From Caproicibacter sp047777415 (GTDB lineage: Bacteria; Bacillota; Clostridia; Oscillospirales; Acutalibacteraceae): a DNA stretch of 64,000 nucleotides. The DNA lies in the NCBI GenBank assembly GCA_047777415.1, contig JBKEEO010000001.1:372001-436000 (forward strand), given 5' to 3'. The notes beneath the pieces are model-generated. The model made no database searches. It was not told the DNA's origin and saw nothing but the letters and a program-made list of their open reading frames with translations. Position numbers and translations under genes: made by a program. This document shows, piece after piece, positions 8,036-16,644 of this stretch (position 1 is the stretch's first letter; every line of letters starts with the position of its first letter).

Positions 8036-8064
8036 TTTACATAAAACTATTGTATTTGTATTTT
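8036..8064 (+). promoter_or_regulatory. Candidate promoter of the unknown three-gene cassette
   Basis: TTTACA (8036-8041), 17-bp spacer, TATTTT (8059-8064), about 30 bp before the SD of the first gene. The region is very AT-rich, so chance matches are easy. Confidence 0.4.
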
Positions 8065-8095
8065 GATTAAGGTAAGCTAATAAAGAGGTGATTTT

Positions 8096-8581
8096 ATGAA
8101 AATTGAAATGGGAAAATTATTCCGAAAAGGTAAAGAAATCACCATAATGAAATATGACCCAAAGCTTGAAGTGAATTATTATAATTTTATAGATAAATAT
8201 CATCGCTTAGGATTTCGCCAAATAATTTTGACATCCGAAATAATGATAGAATTAGCAAATCATTATTTTCTTACTAAGTATTTTAATGTAACAAAAATAG
8301 TTTTCATGGAAACAGATGATGAGCTTAACGATGAAATTTCTTATTTGCTTAGAATGATCCAAAAAGATAGAGCATATTGGGGAAAATTAATTGAGCGCTT
8401 ATCTTTTTTGTCAAATGATGAATCTATCGATATTGAAAGGATAGAATTAATTGGAAAAGATAACGAACAAAACAATGTTCGCATGTTTTATCAAGTAAAT
8501 GGAATTTTCGGAATTAATGACAATTCATTTAGCAAGGAATCAAAAGCCATTATACCTATAATAACAAAAAAGTTGCTATAA
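8096..8581 (+). CDS. Unknown cytoplasmic protein, cassette gene 1
   Basis: A 161-residue soluble protein preceded by AAGAGGTG. No membrane segment, signal or recognised catalytic motif. It is rich in Ile, Glu, Lys and Asn. It could also begin at Met18. The next gene starts 4 bp after its stop. Codon use is visibly more AT-rich than in the phage structural genes and similar to its two downstream partners, indicating joint acquisition. Family not recognised; an anti-phage or lysogenic-conversion role is only a guess from position. Confidence 0.7.
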   Translation: MKIEMGKLFRKGKEITIMKYDPKLEVNYYNFIDKYHRLGFRQIILTSEIMIELANHYFLTKYFNVTKIVFMETDDELNDEISYLLRMIQKDRAYWGKLIERLSFLSNDESIDIERIELIGKDNEQNNVRMFYQVNGIFGINDNSFSKESKAIIPIITKKLL

Positions 8582-8585
8582 AATT

Positions 8586-9206
8586 ATGAACGTTGTGTTG
8601 AAATTGTTAAAACCATTTATTACGGTAATATTAGGAATCATATTAACGAATAGCTTTAATATTAGTAACTATTTTGCGTTCATTCCAAGTAGCATTAAAT
8701 ATGAGACCGCTCTAACAATTTATACGGGTTTTTTTAATATACTCTTTGAATGGCTTATTCAAAAATTCGAAGAAAGTCTTCTTGTTAAAGTAGAATGTAT
8801 CTTTTATACCAATAAAGATACTATTAGTATAAATAGCATACCACTTGTCAAATTAAACAAGGATGACTTTGGAAAAATATTTTGTAAAATAATGATCAAA
8901 GGAAATCCTAAAAGATTGCTACATAAACAACTATCAATTTATTTTCCAGATTGGGTAGATGTACAATCAAATGGAGTTGCAGATGTAGAAAACGGACGCA
9001 TAATTATTCGATTTTATAAGATGCTAACAAACGCAAAAAAAGACGCCAACGTAGAAAGAGAAATTTGTATTTCGATGCTTCGTTCTGCGTGTCCAGACAA
9101 TTGTTTAGAAACAATAGAAGCAAGATTGGAAAACAGGTATGGTCTTGAAGCATTGAATAAGCTATTTTGTAAATATTCTGGCAACTCGTTTCAGTTAAAA
9201 AATTAG
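8586..9206 (+). CDS. Unknown membrane-anchored protein, cassette gene 2
   Basis: A 206-residue protein. Two hydrophobic segments in the first 60 residues (about 5-22 and 42-58) form a hairpin anchor, followed by a soluble domain of about 140 residues. No SD is evident before the ATG and only 4 bp separate it from gene 1, so translational coupling is likely. The stop TAG is embedded in the SD of gene 3. Family not recognised. A membrane partner in a three-protein set resembles the effector position of some defence systems, but nothing in the sequence proves this. Confidence 0.7.
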   Translation: MNVVLKLLKPFITVILGIILTNSFNISNYFAFIPSSIKYETALTIYTGFFNILFEWLIQKFEESLLVKVECIFYTNKDTISINSIPLVKLNKDDFGKIFCKIMIKGNPKRLLHKQLSIYFPDWVDVQSNGVADVENGRIIIRFYKMLTNAKKDANVEREICISMLRSACPDNCLETIEARLENRYGLEALNKLFCKYSGNSFQLKN

Positions 9207-9217
9207 GAGGGAGTTTT

Positions 9218-10123
9218 ATGCAAACGACAAGATGGGCTGATTTAGAAACTGACGATATCAATGAGGCGATTAAGCTAATACTTAAACCGAAACAACCTGA
9301 TAAATCGTATAATAATTGGGACATTAAAAAAAAATTTGAAGAGAACCAATCAATCTTACTGAATGGGAAAAAAATAACTTTTAATTACATCTCCTATTCT
9401 TATGACTATATTTTATCCTCTGATAATTCGTCAATAGAAGATATGATAAGAAGGCAAGATGGGTTCATTATAGTCTATGATAATGGAGTAAAAATAAACT
9501 ATATTATATCTAAAAACTCCGGAGCCCTTACTTTTATGCGAAAATTGTTGGGTTATACTGGACGCAACCAAATTGTTGTAAACAATTTACCTATCAATAG
9601 TGAACTTTTCGTTTGGCTAATCAGCAAAGTTTATAATTCAGATAGTACAATTGAAAGTGAAGACTTTGAAGATAATGATGCCCAAAATTTGACTATTGAT
9701 GCAATTAAGGGATTTAAAGGTAATTCTGATGATTTACTTACTAAAGTTTCCGCTAATGGTGAGTCTGTGATGAACATACTTAGTACGCTTTCTTTCTTAT
9801 TAGAAAGCAGATCATTAAATCAAATTATAATTGATTTGCAATGCAATAAACATAAAAATTTGGAGCTTACATTAACTGCTAAATCCACCTTAGCAATTTC
9901 ATTGGAAACTTATATAGGGGAGTTCGAAAATGACTGCAAAGAACTCTGCATTTCCAAACTTTACTTACTTGTATATTTAGAATTGCTTCCATTGATAATT
10001 CAAGCCATGCAAAAAGAAAAAGAAGATGGTCTGTGGAATAATGTACATTACGTAGAATTTCTAAAGAATGTAGCAGCTGAATTATCCCAACGAGTAAAGA
10101 AAAAAATTCAGTCATTAGAATAA
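9218..10123 (+). CDS. Unknown soluble protein, cassette gene 3
   Basis: A 301-residue protein beginning MQTTRWADLETDDINEAIK. AGGAGGG overlaps the stop of gene 2. The N-terminal half is predicted alpha/beta (alternating strands around FNYISYSYDYILS and GFIIVYDNG). The C-terminal half is helical and ends in a basic coil. No Walker, nuclease or protease signature is seen. Family not recognised. As the largest soluble member of the cassette it could be a sensor or effector. Confidence 0.75.
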   Translation: MQTTRWADLETDDINEAIKLILKPKQPDKSYNNWDIKKKFEENQSILLNGKKITFNYISYSYDYILSSDNSSIEDMIRRQDGFIIVYDNGVKINYIISKNSGALTFMRKLLGYTGRNQIVVNNLPINSELFVWLISKVYNSDSTIESEDFEDNDAQNLTIDAIKGFKGNSDDLLTKVSANGESVMNILSTLSFLLESRSLNQIIIDLQCNKHKNLELTLTAKSTLAISLETYIGEFENDCKELCISKLYLLVYLELLPLIIQAMQKEKEDGLWNNVHYVEFLKNVAAELSQRVKKKIQSLE

Positions 10124-10159
10124 CACAAAAATATTAAAGTTTTATGCATCCTAACGATA

Positions 10160-10192
10160 AAAATAGGGTTTCGGGCATTACTCCCGAAGCCC
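10160..10192 (-). terminator. Terminator of the late operon
   Basis: 10-bp stem (10166-10175 with 10183-10192, one G-T pair), followed on the minus strand by TATTTTTATC. It also separates the convergent + strand cassette. Confidence 0.8.
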
Positions 10193-10207
10193 TTAAACGT
10201 TTTTGCT

Positions 10208-10288
10208 CTATTCCGCATGAGCTACCGACTTCGCTATCTTGTCCACCTCAGCGGTAAACTCGTATTTATTTGCCGTCTGAATCCCCAT
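10208..10288 (-). CDS. Tiny ORF overlapping the holin end
   Basis: A 26-residue ORF starting MGIQTANKYEF, in another frame within the last 23 bp of the holin gene and running past it. GGTGG is immediately upstream. Small, with balanced charge and a plausible helix. It may be a genuine coupled small protein of the lysis cassette, but length makes this uncertain. Confidence 0.35.
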   Translation of the reverse strand: MGIQTANKYEFTAEVDKIAKSVAHAE

Positions 10289-10730
10289 CCACCGCCGCAT
10301 CCGCGCTATCCTCGACTTTGGACTTTAACTGTGATACCAGTTTCATCATAAACGGCGGCAGCGTAACGCCAATATCGCTGATATTTTCCAAAATGCTGAT
10401 AAGCTCATTACAAATTAACCACACAGCCACCAGACAGGCAACCACATACCCGAACGGAACCGTAATGCCGGCTGATTGGGACGCAAATGTCAGGAGCCAA
10501 TCAATCACCGCGCCAAGGCCAACCAACAGCCACATGCAAACCTTCTTCGCGATTCCTCGGAAACCAACATACGAACTGATTTTTTGACTGCGATATTTCG
10601 CGGCCACAAGACCGGTTATGTAGTCCGTAATGTTCAGCAGCACTAACACAAACACCGGAACCGCTAAAACTCCCAACCATGCGGACAGGGCCGTTACAAC
10701 TGTAATAAAAACAACTTTTACTTTATCCAT
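10266..10730 (-). CDS. Phage holin, toxin-secretion/phage-lysis family
   Basis: A 154-residue holin with three hydrophobic segments (about 8-35, 62-85 and 90-115), the NITDYITGLVAA segment typical of phage_holin_4 proteins, and an acidic, hydrophilic tail. It makes membrane lesions that release the lysozyme encoded just upstream. Start preceded by GAGG. It is the last large gene of the late operon. Confidence 0.9.
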   Translation of the reverse strand: MDKVKVVFITVVTALSAWLGVLAVPVFVLVLLNITDYITGLVAAKYRSQKISSYVGFRGIAKKVCMWLLVGLGAVIDWLLTFASQSAGITVPFGYVVACLVAVWLICNELISILENISDIGVTLPPFMMKLVSQLKSKVEDSADAAVDGDSDGK

Positions 10731-10765
10731 ATGTACCTCTTCTTTCCGCCGGGTAAACCCGGCAA

Positions 10766-11617
10766 TTATTTTACTTTGAATTTAAATTGCAGAATATCAT
10801 TTACGTAAACACCGGTTTCAGTCCCGGGTTTCCCGTAGGCAACGATATAATAAAAATAATCGCTGCCGAGCTGATACCGTGGAAGAATTGTGGCCACTCC
10901 GTCAGAACCGACATTGACCTTCGGGTTCTTGTCCGATGTCACCTTAAACTGATACCATCCGCCGGGTGCCCGTGTAACGTCCATGGTGGTATCGCATTTA
11001 AATTCAGGAACGCCGATTGGAATAAACACAGTATCCAAATCGACGTTCCCGGCAATTCTTGGAATGCGGCCGTCGCTCCCGGTCTGCTGGATTGCGCAGG
11101 GGATGTCCGGCCCGCCTGAATAATCAGCAAGCCACAGATAGTCAGGCGCTGCCAATGTGGACGTGTTAAAGACATGCAAGCGATAATCGTTGTTTGTGTA
11201 AAGGCACGTTTTCCAACCATCGCTTTTGGCTGCATTCAGGAAGGCTGTTACCATGGTGTTGATGAGCGTGTTCGGCGGAGCAGCTCCATGGATTCTTTGA
11301 TAATAATTTACGGAGTCATATTCATAGTCGTAGCAGACGAACAGCACTTCATCTCGGTACCGCTCAATAACCTGCTTGCAGATTTCCCATTCTCTTTTGG
11401 CATCATCGGCGCTGTCCGGATACCCAAACCAGTACACGGCAACTTTCAGGCCGGCAGCAATCGCACCGGCCATATTTTCATCAAAGCGTTTGTCTTTCTG
11501 TGTAAGCTCTCCGCCGTATCCCGCTCGAATAATGCCGCCTTTGATACCGGATGCGGCAACTTTTTTCCAGTCAATTTTGCCGTTGTGGCTTGATACATCA
11601 ATCCATTTTTCGCTCAT
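10766..11617 (-). CDS. Endolysin, GH25 lysozyme
   Basis: A 283-residue endolysin. The GH25 muramidase domain (about 1-200) begins with WIDVSSHNGKIDW, holding the first catalytic Asp, and has the FVCYDYEYD acidic strand. A C-terminal domain of about 75 beta-rich residues, probably cell-wall binding, follows. No signal peptide, consistent with holin-dependent release. Start supported by AAGGCGGG 7 bases upstream. Confidence 0.93.
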   Translation of the reverse strand: MSEKWIDVSSHNGKIDWKKVAASGIKGGIIRAGYGGELTQKDKRFDENMAGAIAAGLKVAVYWFGYPDSADDAKREWEICKQVIERYRDEVLFVCYDYEYDSVNYYQRIHGAAPPNTLINTMVTAFLNAAKSDGWKTCLYTNNDYRLHVFNTSTLAAPDYLWLADYSGGPDIPCAIQQTGSDGRIPRIAGNVDLDTVFIPIGVPEFKCDTTMDVTRAPGGWYQFKVTSDKNPKVNVGSDGVATILPRYQLGSDYFYYIVAYGKPGTETGVYVNDILQFKFKVK

Positions 11618-11691
11618 TCATATCCCGCCTTTCCAAATATTTCTGATCATGTAATAGAGCATAATTTTAGCCGCCCCGTTTTTTGGAGCGG

Positions 11692-11820
11692 CTATTCGCT
11701 GTAATCTTCGCCGGTGATTGCTTTGTAATCGGTATCCTTTATAAGGCCATACTCGACTGCCTGTTTCAGCTGGTCTTTGGTTGCCCAACCCTGTTGATAT
11801 GCTAAATTCCAAAAACTCAC
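11692..11820 (-). CDS. XkdX family protein
   Basis: A 42-residue protein starting at GTG with AAAGGAGGTG upstream. It has the family pattern FWNLAYQQGWATKDQLKQAV then ITGEDY. XkdX-type proteins lie between tail fibre and lysis genes in PBSX-like phages; function unknown. The start overlaps the stop of the upstream gene by 4 bp. Confidence 0.88.
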   Translation of the reverse strand: MSFWNLAYQQGWATKDQLKQAVEYGLIKDTDYKAITGEDYSE

Positions 11821-12236
11821 GACGCCGCACCTCCTTTCAGTGCCGCGATATCAAGCTGTGCCTGCACAAGCTGCGAACCCAGCTGCGCAATCAGTATGTT
11901 TTTTTGCGCATCGGATAGAGACAGAGCTGCAAGCTGCTGGCCGAGTACATCTATTTCCGTCGGCTGTGATGCCGGGCGAGCATCAATCTGCGCCTGCTTC
12001 TCTTCATCGGTTGTTTCAACTGGTTTGCCATTTTCCAATTTATAATTGTAACAACCGTTTTCATCCACAAGCGGCTTTTGAAAATAGTTGCCTTGCGCGT
12101 GGGCGTATTTGTCGCCGGTACCCCCATCAATCTGCGTCCAGCCGGCTGTATCATTCAGAAAAACATCACTGTTGACAGCGGTTATATAGCCGTTTTCGTC
12201 TGTTTTAGCGTAAACTGTATGATTTAATTTTTCCAC
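11817..12236 (-). CDS. Phage tail-associated protein, hypothetical
   Basis: A 139-residue protein starting at GTG after GGGGTGAT. The N-terminal region has aromatic-rich strands (YAKTDENGYITAVNSD). The C-terminal 50 residues form a Gln/Leu-rich helix that could trimerise. Found beside fibre genes in many Clostridia phages, so a fibre chaperone or accessory role is possible. Overlaps XkdX by 4 bp. Confidence 0.7.
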   Translation of the reverse strand: MEKLNHTVYAKTDENGYITAVNSDVFLNDTAGWTQIDGGTGDKYAHAQGNYFQKPLVDENGCYNYKLENGKPVETTDEEKQAQIDARPASQPTEIDVLGQQLAALSLSDAQKNILIAQLGSQLVQAQLDIAALKGGAAS

Positions 12237-12247
12237 GGTATCACCCC

Positions 12248-13309
12248 TTAATAGATTTCAGCGTCAAGCGTCAACAAAACAGAATACTGCGAACCTGCGT
12301 TCAGCGTCGATGTTGTACTGATAAATGTTATATATTCATCAGTACCATAAGAAATACTTGGATTTTCAAAAGGAACTTCTCCAATACCGTATTCATCAGC
12401 TGTATTTGCTGTATGTGTAACAGGTGATTCGACGGAAACAATTGTAGGGAATGTCCTCATGGAAGGATTCAACGCAACAAGTAAAGCATTGAGATTCAGT
12501 GATGAACATAAACCTTTGGCAATTATTCGTCTATAATATTTTTTACACATCTCCAATTCTTCCGCATATGGGCGTGGAGAAAATTCGGTTGCGACTGAAC
12601 CGATTTCAAGTTTACATTCTGCAATATCAATTGCTGTGCCAACATCATTTGCAGTTAGTGAACGGGAGCAGGCAACACCAAATTCAAGCTGTTTTGCGTC
12701 ATATGGAATGTCAATAGATACACTGTAACGATTTGCGGAATACTGTGGAATTCCAGTAAATGAAGCAACCAATTCACCATCATTTGTCAAATACGCAAGA
12801 TACAATCGCATGTAATCAGCACTTGTATGACACCATGCTGAAAATGTGACAGTTTTGCTTCTTAATACCTTTCTTTCACTAGAAGTTAAATCCAACTTCT
12901 CAAGAAAATTAAATCCGCCGTTATCTTCATTAGAAACAGACGATAGAACAACATGTGCATAATATCCACCTGAACCATAATCACTTGTAGATTCTCCACG
13001 CTTAACAGTTGGTCCAACTTTTGATTCATCAAACGATAGTAGCCACCGGTCAAATGTATAACCAGGTGAATCGTAAATATATTTTCCACGTTGATTTATC
13101 CTAAAATCTCCGTTAATCAGCAGATTCGGATTGATTGCTCCCACTTGGTCCGCCATCACTTTATGTGGGTTCGACGTACTCCCCCTGTGATCCTGCGCTT
13201 TTTTCAATTCCGCATCAATTTTGTCCATGTTATCATTCTGTATCTCGATATCGTAATAGTCGTTTTCATCGGGTTTCACCAGATTATAGTTTTCAGTATT
13301 CGTTGCCAA
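12248..13309 (-). CDS. Phage tail fibre protein
   Basis: A 353-residue fibre protein. The start is TTG with GGGGAGGG 9 bases before it. The N-terminus (NYNLVKPDENDYYD and a helix with NMDKIDAELKK) is the attachment module common to phage fibres of this type. The NPNLLINGDFRINQRG segment introduces a carbohydrate-binding-like beta domain. The C-terminal part is beta-rich and should carry host specificity. It overlaps the upstream YmfQ-like gene by 17 bp. Confidence 0.85.
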   Translation of the reverse strand: MATNTENYNLVKPDENDYYDIEIQNDNMDKIDAELKKAQDHRGSTSNPHKVMADQVGAINPNLLINGDFRINQRGKYIYDSPGYTFDRWLLSFDESKVGPTVKRGESTSDYGSGGYYAHVVLSSVSNEDNGGFNFLEKLDLTSSERKVLRSKTVTFSAWCHTSADYMRLYLAYLTNDGELVASFTGIPQYSANRYSVSIDIPYDAKQLEFGVACSRSLTANDVGTAIDIAECKLEIGSVATEFSPRPYAEELEMCKKYYRRIIAKGLCSSLNLNALLVALNPSMRTFPTIVSVESPVTHTANTADEYGIGEVPFENPSISYGTDEYITFISTTSTLNAGSQYSVLLTLDAEIY

Positions 13310-13847
13310 GGTTCAATCCCTCCCCGTTTCGGATTTGTGTATGGGTAAAAGCTGCTAGTTCAGCGTGGGTAAGCTGTTTTAACTGGCGGTGTGTAACATA
13401 GGTATACACATAGGCAAAATCCAGATGCGCCGGTTTGATTTCCTCAATTGCCGCCGTTAAATCGTCCATGTTCGGAGGAATACCCAGCGTGCCGATAAAT
13501 TTGATTTCAAACCGATACTCTTCCGGATACTCAATAACATCGACCTCACCGTTGCTAAAGCTCTCCGCAACATTCTTTATCATTGCAACCGTTGTCACGC
13601 CCTGGGAACGCATTTTACTTTCTATCCGTGACCTACGGAAAGCATATGATTTTGACACATCGGTTTGAATTCCATATGCTTTTTCCCACAGGTCAAGTCC
13701 CCATGTGGCTGTTTCAACATTCAGCTGTAACAGCAAGTCATCCTTTGCACTGCGTACTTTTTCAACTTCGGCGTTTATTGCATTCTGCAAGTCGGCTACT
13801 TCCGCACTTTCCTTGTAATAGGTCGGTAACATTTCAAGCAGTGTCAT
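13293..13847 (-). CDS. xkdU: YmfQ/XkdU-like baseplate protein (DUF2313)
   Basis: A 184-residue protein matching the YmfQ_2/DUF2313 pattern: LLEMLPTYYKES at the start, WGLDLWEKAYGI in the middle and an EIKPAHLDFAY segment near the end. It acts at the baseplate between the wedge protein and the fibre. Start overlaps the stop of the baseplate J gene by 4 bp (ATGA). Confidence 0.88.
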   Translation of the reverse strand: MTLLEMLPTYYKESAEVADLQNAINAEVEKVRSAKDDLLLQLNVETATWGLDLWEKAYGIQTDVSKSYAFRRSRIESKMRSQGVTTVAMIKNVAESFSNGEVDVIEYPEEYRFEIKFIGTLGIPPNMDDLTAAIEEIKPAHLDFAYVYTYVTHRQLKQLTHAELAAFTHTQIRNGEGLNLGNEY

Positions 13848-14893
13848 AATACCGTCACCGTCCCCAGCACAGGCACCTCGTCATCGGCTATGGTGATATT
13901 TGCCGTACCGCCGTTTACGGTCAATGCTGTATAATCTATCACGCCCTCAATTCCTAACAGCAAATACGCGATATGGTTATACAGCACCGTGTAGTTTTCA
14001 AATGCAATGCTTTTCAGATATGCGTCAACTGCCTCATATAGCGCAGCCTGTACTGTTTCTTTCGTCGTACTGCTCTCAATGCTCACCGTGGCGGAAACGT
14101 TAATCGTAAGTCCCTTTGCGCTTTCCACGGTAACCGTCGCTCCAATCGGTCGGTTTTCGTCAATATGAGCAGCACAGGCTGCCACGATTTCGCTGTCAAC
14201 CGGCTGTTTTTCCGGACCTGCAATCAGTACGCCGACTGTCCCGGGGCCATTTTGCAAAGGTGTCACTTTGACTGCTCCCACACCGTCAACTTCCAGCGCC
14301 CACTGCTCATAGTGATGCGCATTCCCGCTTGTCGCCGGCTTTTGCAGATAGGCGTAATACCGATTCACTAAGCTTTCATCCGTTTCCGGATCCGTGCCGC
14401 CAACGGCCGCCGCTTGATTTGTAACGGAAGAAAGCCATGCAAGACTGTTATACTGATTTGTAATACTCCCTGCCGGCACATTGTACGCTTCTCCGACTTC
14501 CGCAGCATTGACCGTTACAACTGCTGTTCCCGAACTGTCCAGAACCACGTCGGCAGCGGTTTCATATTCCAAACCATCAGGTGTTAAAAACACGGTTCCT
14601 GCCGGAACAACCGTCCTTGCGGTACCGGTCAGCGTCAATTCTGCATGAGCCTTCGTCCCTGCTTTACGGGTAATACCAACCTCTGCTGCACGCTTGTCTA
14701 TGTATTCTCCGGATGTTTCATCCACAAAGGCAATCGGAAGCAAAGCGTTCATGGCATCATAGACTTTCCACAGTTCCGTTGCCACGGGTGCCACCATATC
14801 GCTGGTATAGCTGCCCTCGCGCTTATCAATATCGGTCTGCATCGCATTCAGAATATTTTGTTTGATGCTTTCGGCCGTTATATCCTCAAACAC
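13844..14893 (-). CDS. xkdT: Baseplate J/gp47-like wedge protein
   Basis: A 349-residue protein. Baseplate J family features include DETSGEYIDKRAAEVGI, TPDGLEYETAAD and GTDPETDESLVNRYY. It forms the baseplate wedge that joins sheath and fibres. GTG start with GGGAGG upstream; it overlaps the preceding gene by 8 bp. Confidence 0.93.
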   Translation of the reverse strand: MFEDITAESIKQNILNAMQTDIDKREGSYTSDMVAPVATELWKVYDAMNALLPIAFVDETSGEYIDKRAAEVGITRKAGTKAHAELTLTGTARTVVPAGTVFLTPDGLEYETAADVVLDSSGTAVVTVNAAEVGEAYNVPAGSITNQYNSLAWLSSVTNQAAAVGGTDPETDESLVNRYYAYLQKPATSGNAHHYEQWALEVDGVGAVKVTPLQNGPGTVGVLIAGPEKQPVDSEIVAACAAHIDENRPIGATVTVESAKGLTINVSATVSIESSTTKETVQAALYEAVDAYLKSIAFENYTVLYNHIAYLLLGIEGVIDYTALTVNGGTANITIADDEVPVLGTVTVL

Positions 14894-15317
14894 TGATGTT
14901 CGCCTCCCCGTAAATCGTTTCCAGAGTACCGGTGATGGATATTTTATCTCCGGACTGGTTAACCGTTATATTTTTTACGTCTGTGATGTACGGGTTAATC
15001 AGCAAACATTCCCGCACATATCGGGCCGCCTCGGATTCTTTTAATGCTTGCGAATAACTCTGTCCAATCAGGCTTTCCAGTTCGTTTCCGTAATCCCAGC
15101 TGTAAATTTCATATCGGAACCGCGGTGTATGCAGCGCTTTCCATGCCCATACTTTTATCGCTTCCAAGCCTTCCACAATCACAGGATTGCCGTTTTTGTA
15201 GACAGGAACGTTATTCTGAAAGTCCCACTTTACTTCCCGATACATCGGGTAATCCGAAGAATCTTCTGTTTCCCCGGTGACCTCCGGTTGAATCAGCGGG
15301 AATAATGTCACGCTCAC
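14886..15317 (-). CDS. xkdS: DUF2634/XkdS baseplate protein
   Basis: A 143-residue protein, gp25-like wedge component (DUF2634). The WAWKALHTPRFRYEIYSWDYG segment near the middle is characteristic. A GTG start at 15317 was chosen over an upstream TTG because GGTGG is suitably placed and the start then overlaps the upstream stop by 4 bp. Confidence 0.88.
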   Translation of the reverse strand: MSVTLFPLIQPEVTGETEDSSDYPMYREVKWDFQNNVPVYKNGNPVIVEGLEAIKVWAWKALHTPRFRYEIYSWDYGNELESLIGQSYSQALKESEAARYVRECLLINPYITDVKNITVNQSGDKISITGTLETIYGEANISV

Positions 15318-15571
15318 ACACCCACCACCTTGCACAAAACCAAAAAACGCTGGTCTCCGTCAAGTGGAACCAGCATTACAGTATCGCCGGAATACAGCGT
15401 CCCAATGGTTGCATTTTTGAGTAAGTCTGTTCCGGATTGTTCTGTTCCTCCGACCGTAACTTTCAGCGGATTTACATTGACGACCTTTCCAAGCCGAAAG
15501 GTAATCGGAACCTGTCCTTTTGCTCGGCTTTCTATCACCTTCAATATGCCGGAATAAGGGTTTTCCTGCAT
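15314..15571 (-). CDS. xkdR: DUF2577/XkdR-like protein
   Basis: An 85-residue protein of the DUF2577 family with a central OB-like beta domain (GKVVNVNPLKVTVGG, then YSGDTVMLVPLDGDQRFLVL). It lies between the XkdQ and XkdS genes as in PBSX. Start set at the ATG 5 bases after AGGTGG; two ATGs are adjacent. Confidence 0.85.
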   Translation of the reverse strand: MQENPYSGILKVIESRAKGQVPITFRLGKVVNVNPLKVTVGGTEQSGTDLLKNATIGTLYSGDTVMLVPLDGDQRFLVLCKVVGV

Positions 15572-15581
15572 CATAACCACC

Positions 15582-16643
15582 TCATTCTATCCCTGCGATG
15601 CTGTCCCACTGCACGTCGCTTCCAGCAGTGGATTCTGTGGATGCCGTTTTGCTGCCTGTTGCGTTGGGCAGCGTTCCGGCATCCTCTTCGTCCATGATGT
15701 TTTTAAAATTTACTACTAATTTGTTTAAGTACAGCCCGTTTTTCCAGGTATGCACATCGCTGTCAATATAAAATAATCCGTACAGTCCGGTATAAGGCTC
15801 GCGCACCACAACCGTACCGCCCGTCACGTTTGCAATGTTGCCAAGATTATTGAGCGTAATTTTCTGTTCCACTCCGTTATCATCCAGCAGCTTCTGAGCC
15901 TTTGCGGCGGTATCTTCGCTTTCGGACTGTTTTAAGTAACTTTGCATGACACCGTACAACCGGACAGCATCGGAATTTTTAACGGTTTTGATGAGTTTAT
16001 CGTTCTTGTCGTAGATGGCCACCTGATTGACCATATTTTCAATACTCTCGGACATCGTGGCATCCATCAAATTGGAACCGCCCTGAATGATTAGTGTGCT
16101 ATCCGTAACCGTTTTCTCCACAACACAGAGTTTAGCTCCGCGGAAAAGAATGTGATACTTTTTCCCGTTCTTTTCCGATGCCAGCGTATACATCGTTTCT
16201 ATGATGTTATAGAGGGACACACCTAAAAAATTCCGGCTGAACGTTAAGCCTGTGGACGCAACCTCTCCGACTGTAAAGCCAAAATCAGCCGCCACACGTT
16301 TCGTGACGGCTTCCGGGGTCATGTTTGTAAATTTATAAGATGCTTCATTTTTCTTGAGGTAAATCCCACGGTCATGGCAAACAACATCAATAATGCTGCT
16401 GTCCGTGCTTTTCGTCCGTGAGAACACCCAGCCTTCAAATAACTCCGTGCTGTCCTGATACAGTATTACAGCGTTTCCGAGCTCGCATTTTACAGCCGGG
16501 ATATTTTTGTCCACAGGTGAAGACAACAAGCCGAATTCCAGGCTTCGAGCACATTGCTGGTAATCTCCGGACCATGTGATGTATTGCGCCAATTGCGTAA
16601 TATCCGTTGTGCCGTTGCTGTTTTTCACCAATAATTTCAGCAT
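15582..16643 (-). CDS. xkdQ: XkdQ/YqbQ-like tail hub protein
   Basis: A 353-residue protein beginning MLKLLVKNSNGTTDI. It belongs to the XkdQ/gpD-like tail hub group (late control D fold). Conserved central part VTKRVAADFGFTVGE and C-terminal GLYLNKLVVNF. It should sit at the tail tip and anchor the spike. Start supported by AAAGGACAG; the upstream gene stops one base before its ATG. Confidence 0.88.
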   Translation of the reverse strand: MLKLLVKNSNGTTDITQLAQYITWSGDYQQCARSLEFGLLSSPVDKNIPAVKCELGNAVILYQDSTELFEGWVFSRTKSTDSSIIDVVCHDRGIYLKKNEASYKFTNMTPEAVTKRVAADFGFTVGEVASTGLTFSRNFLGVSLYNIIETMYTLASEKNGKKYHILFRGAKLCVVEKTVTDSTLIIQGGSNLMDATMSESIENMVNQVAIYDKNDKLIKTVKNSDAVRLYGVMQSYLKQSESEDTAAKAQKLLDDNGVEQKITLNNLGNIANVTGGTVVVREPYTGLYGLFYIDSDVHTWKNGLYLNKLVVNFKNIMDEEDAGTLPNATGSKTASTESTAGSDVQWDSIAGIE

Positions 16644-16644
16644 A

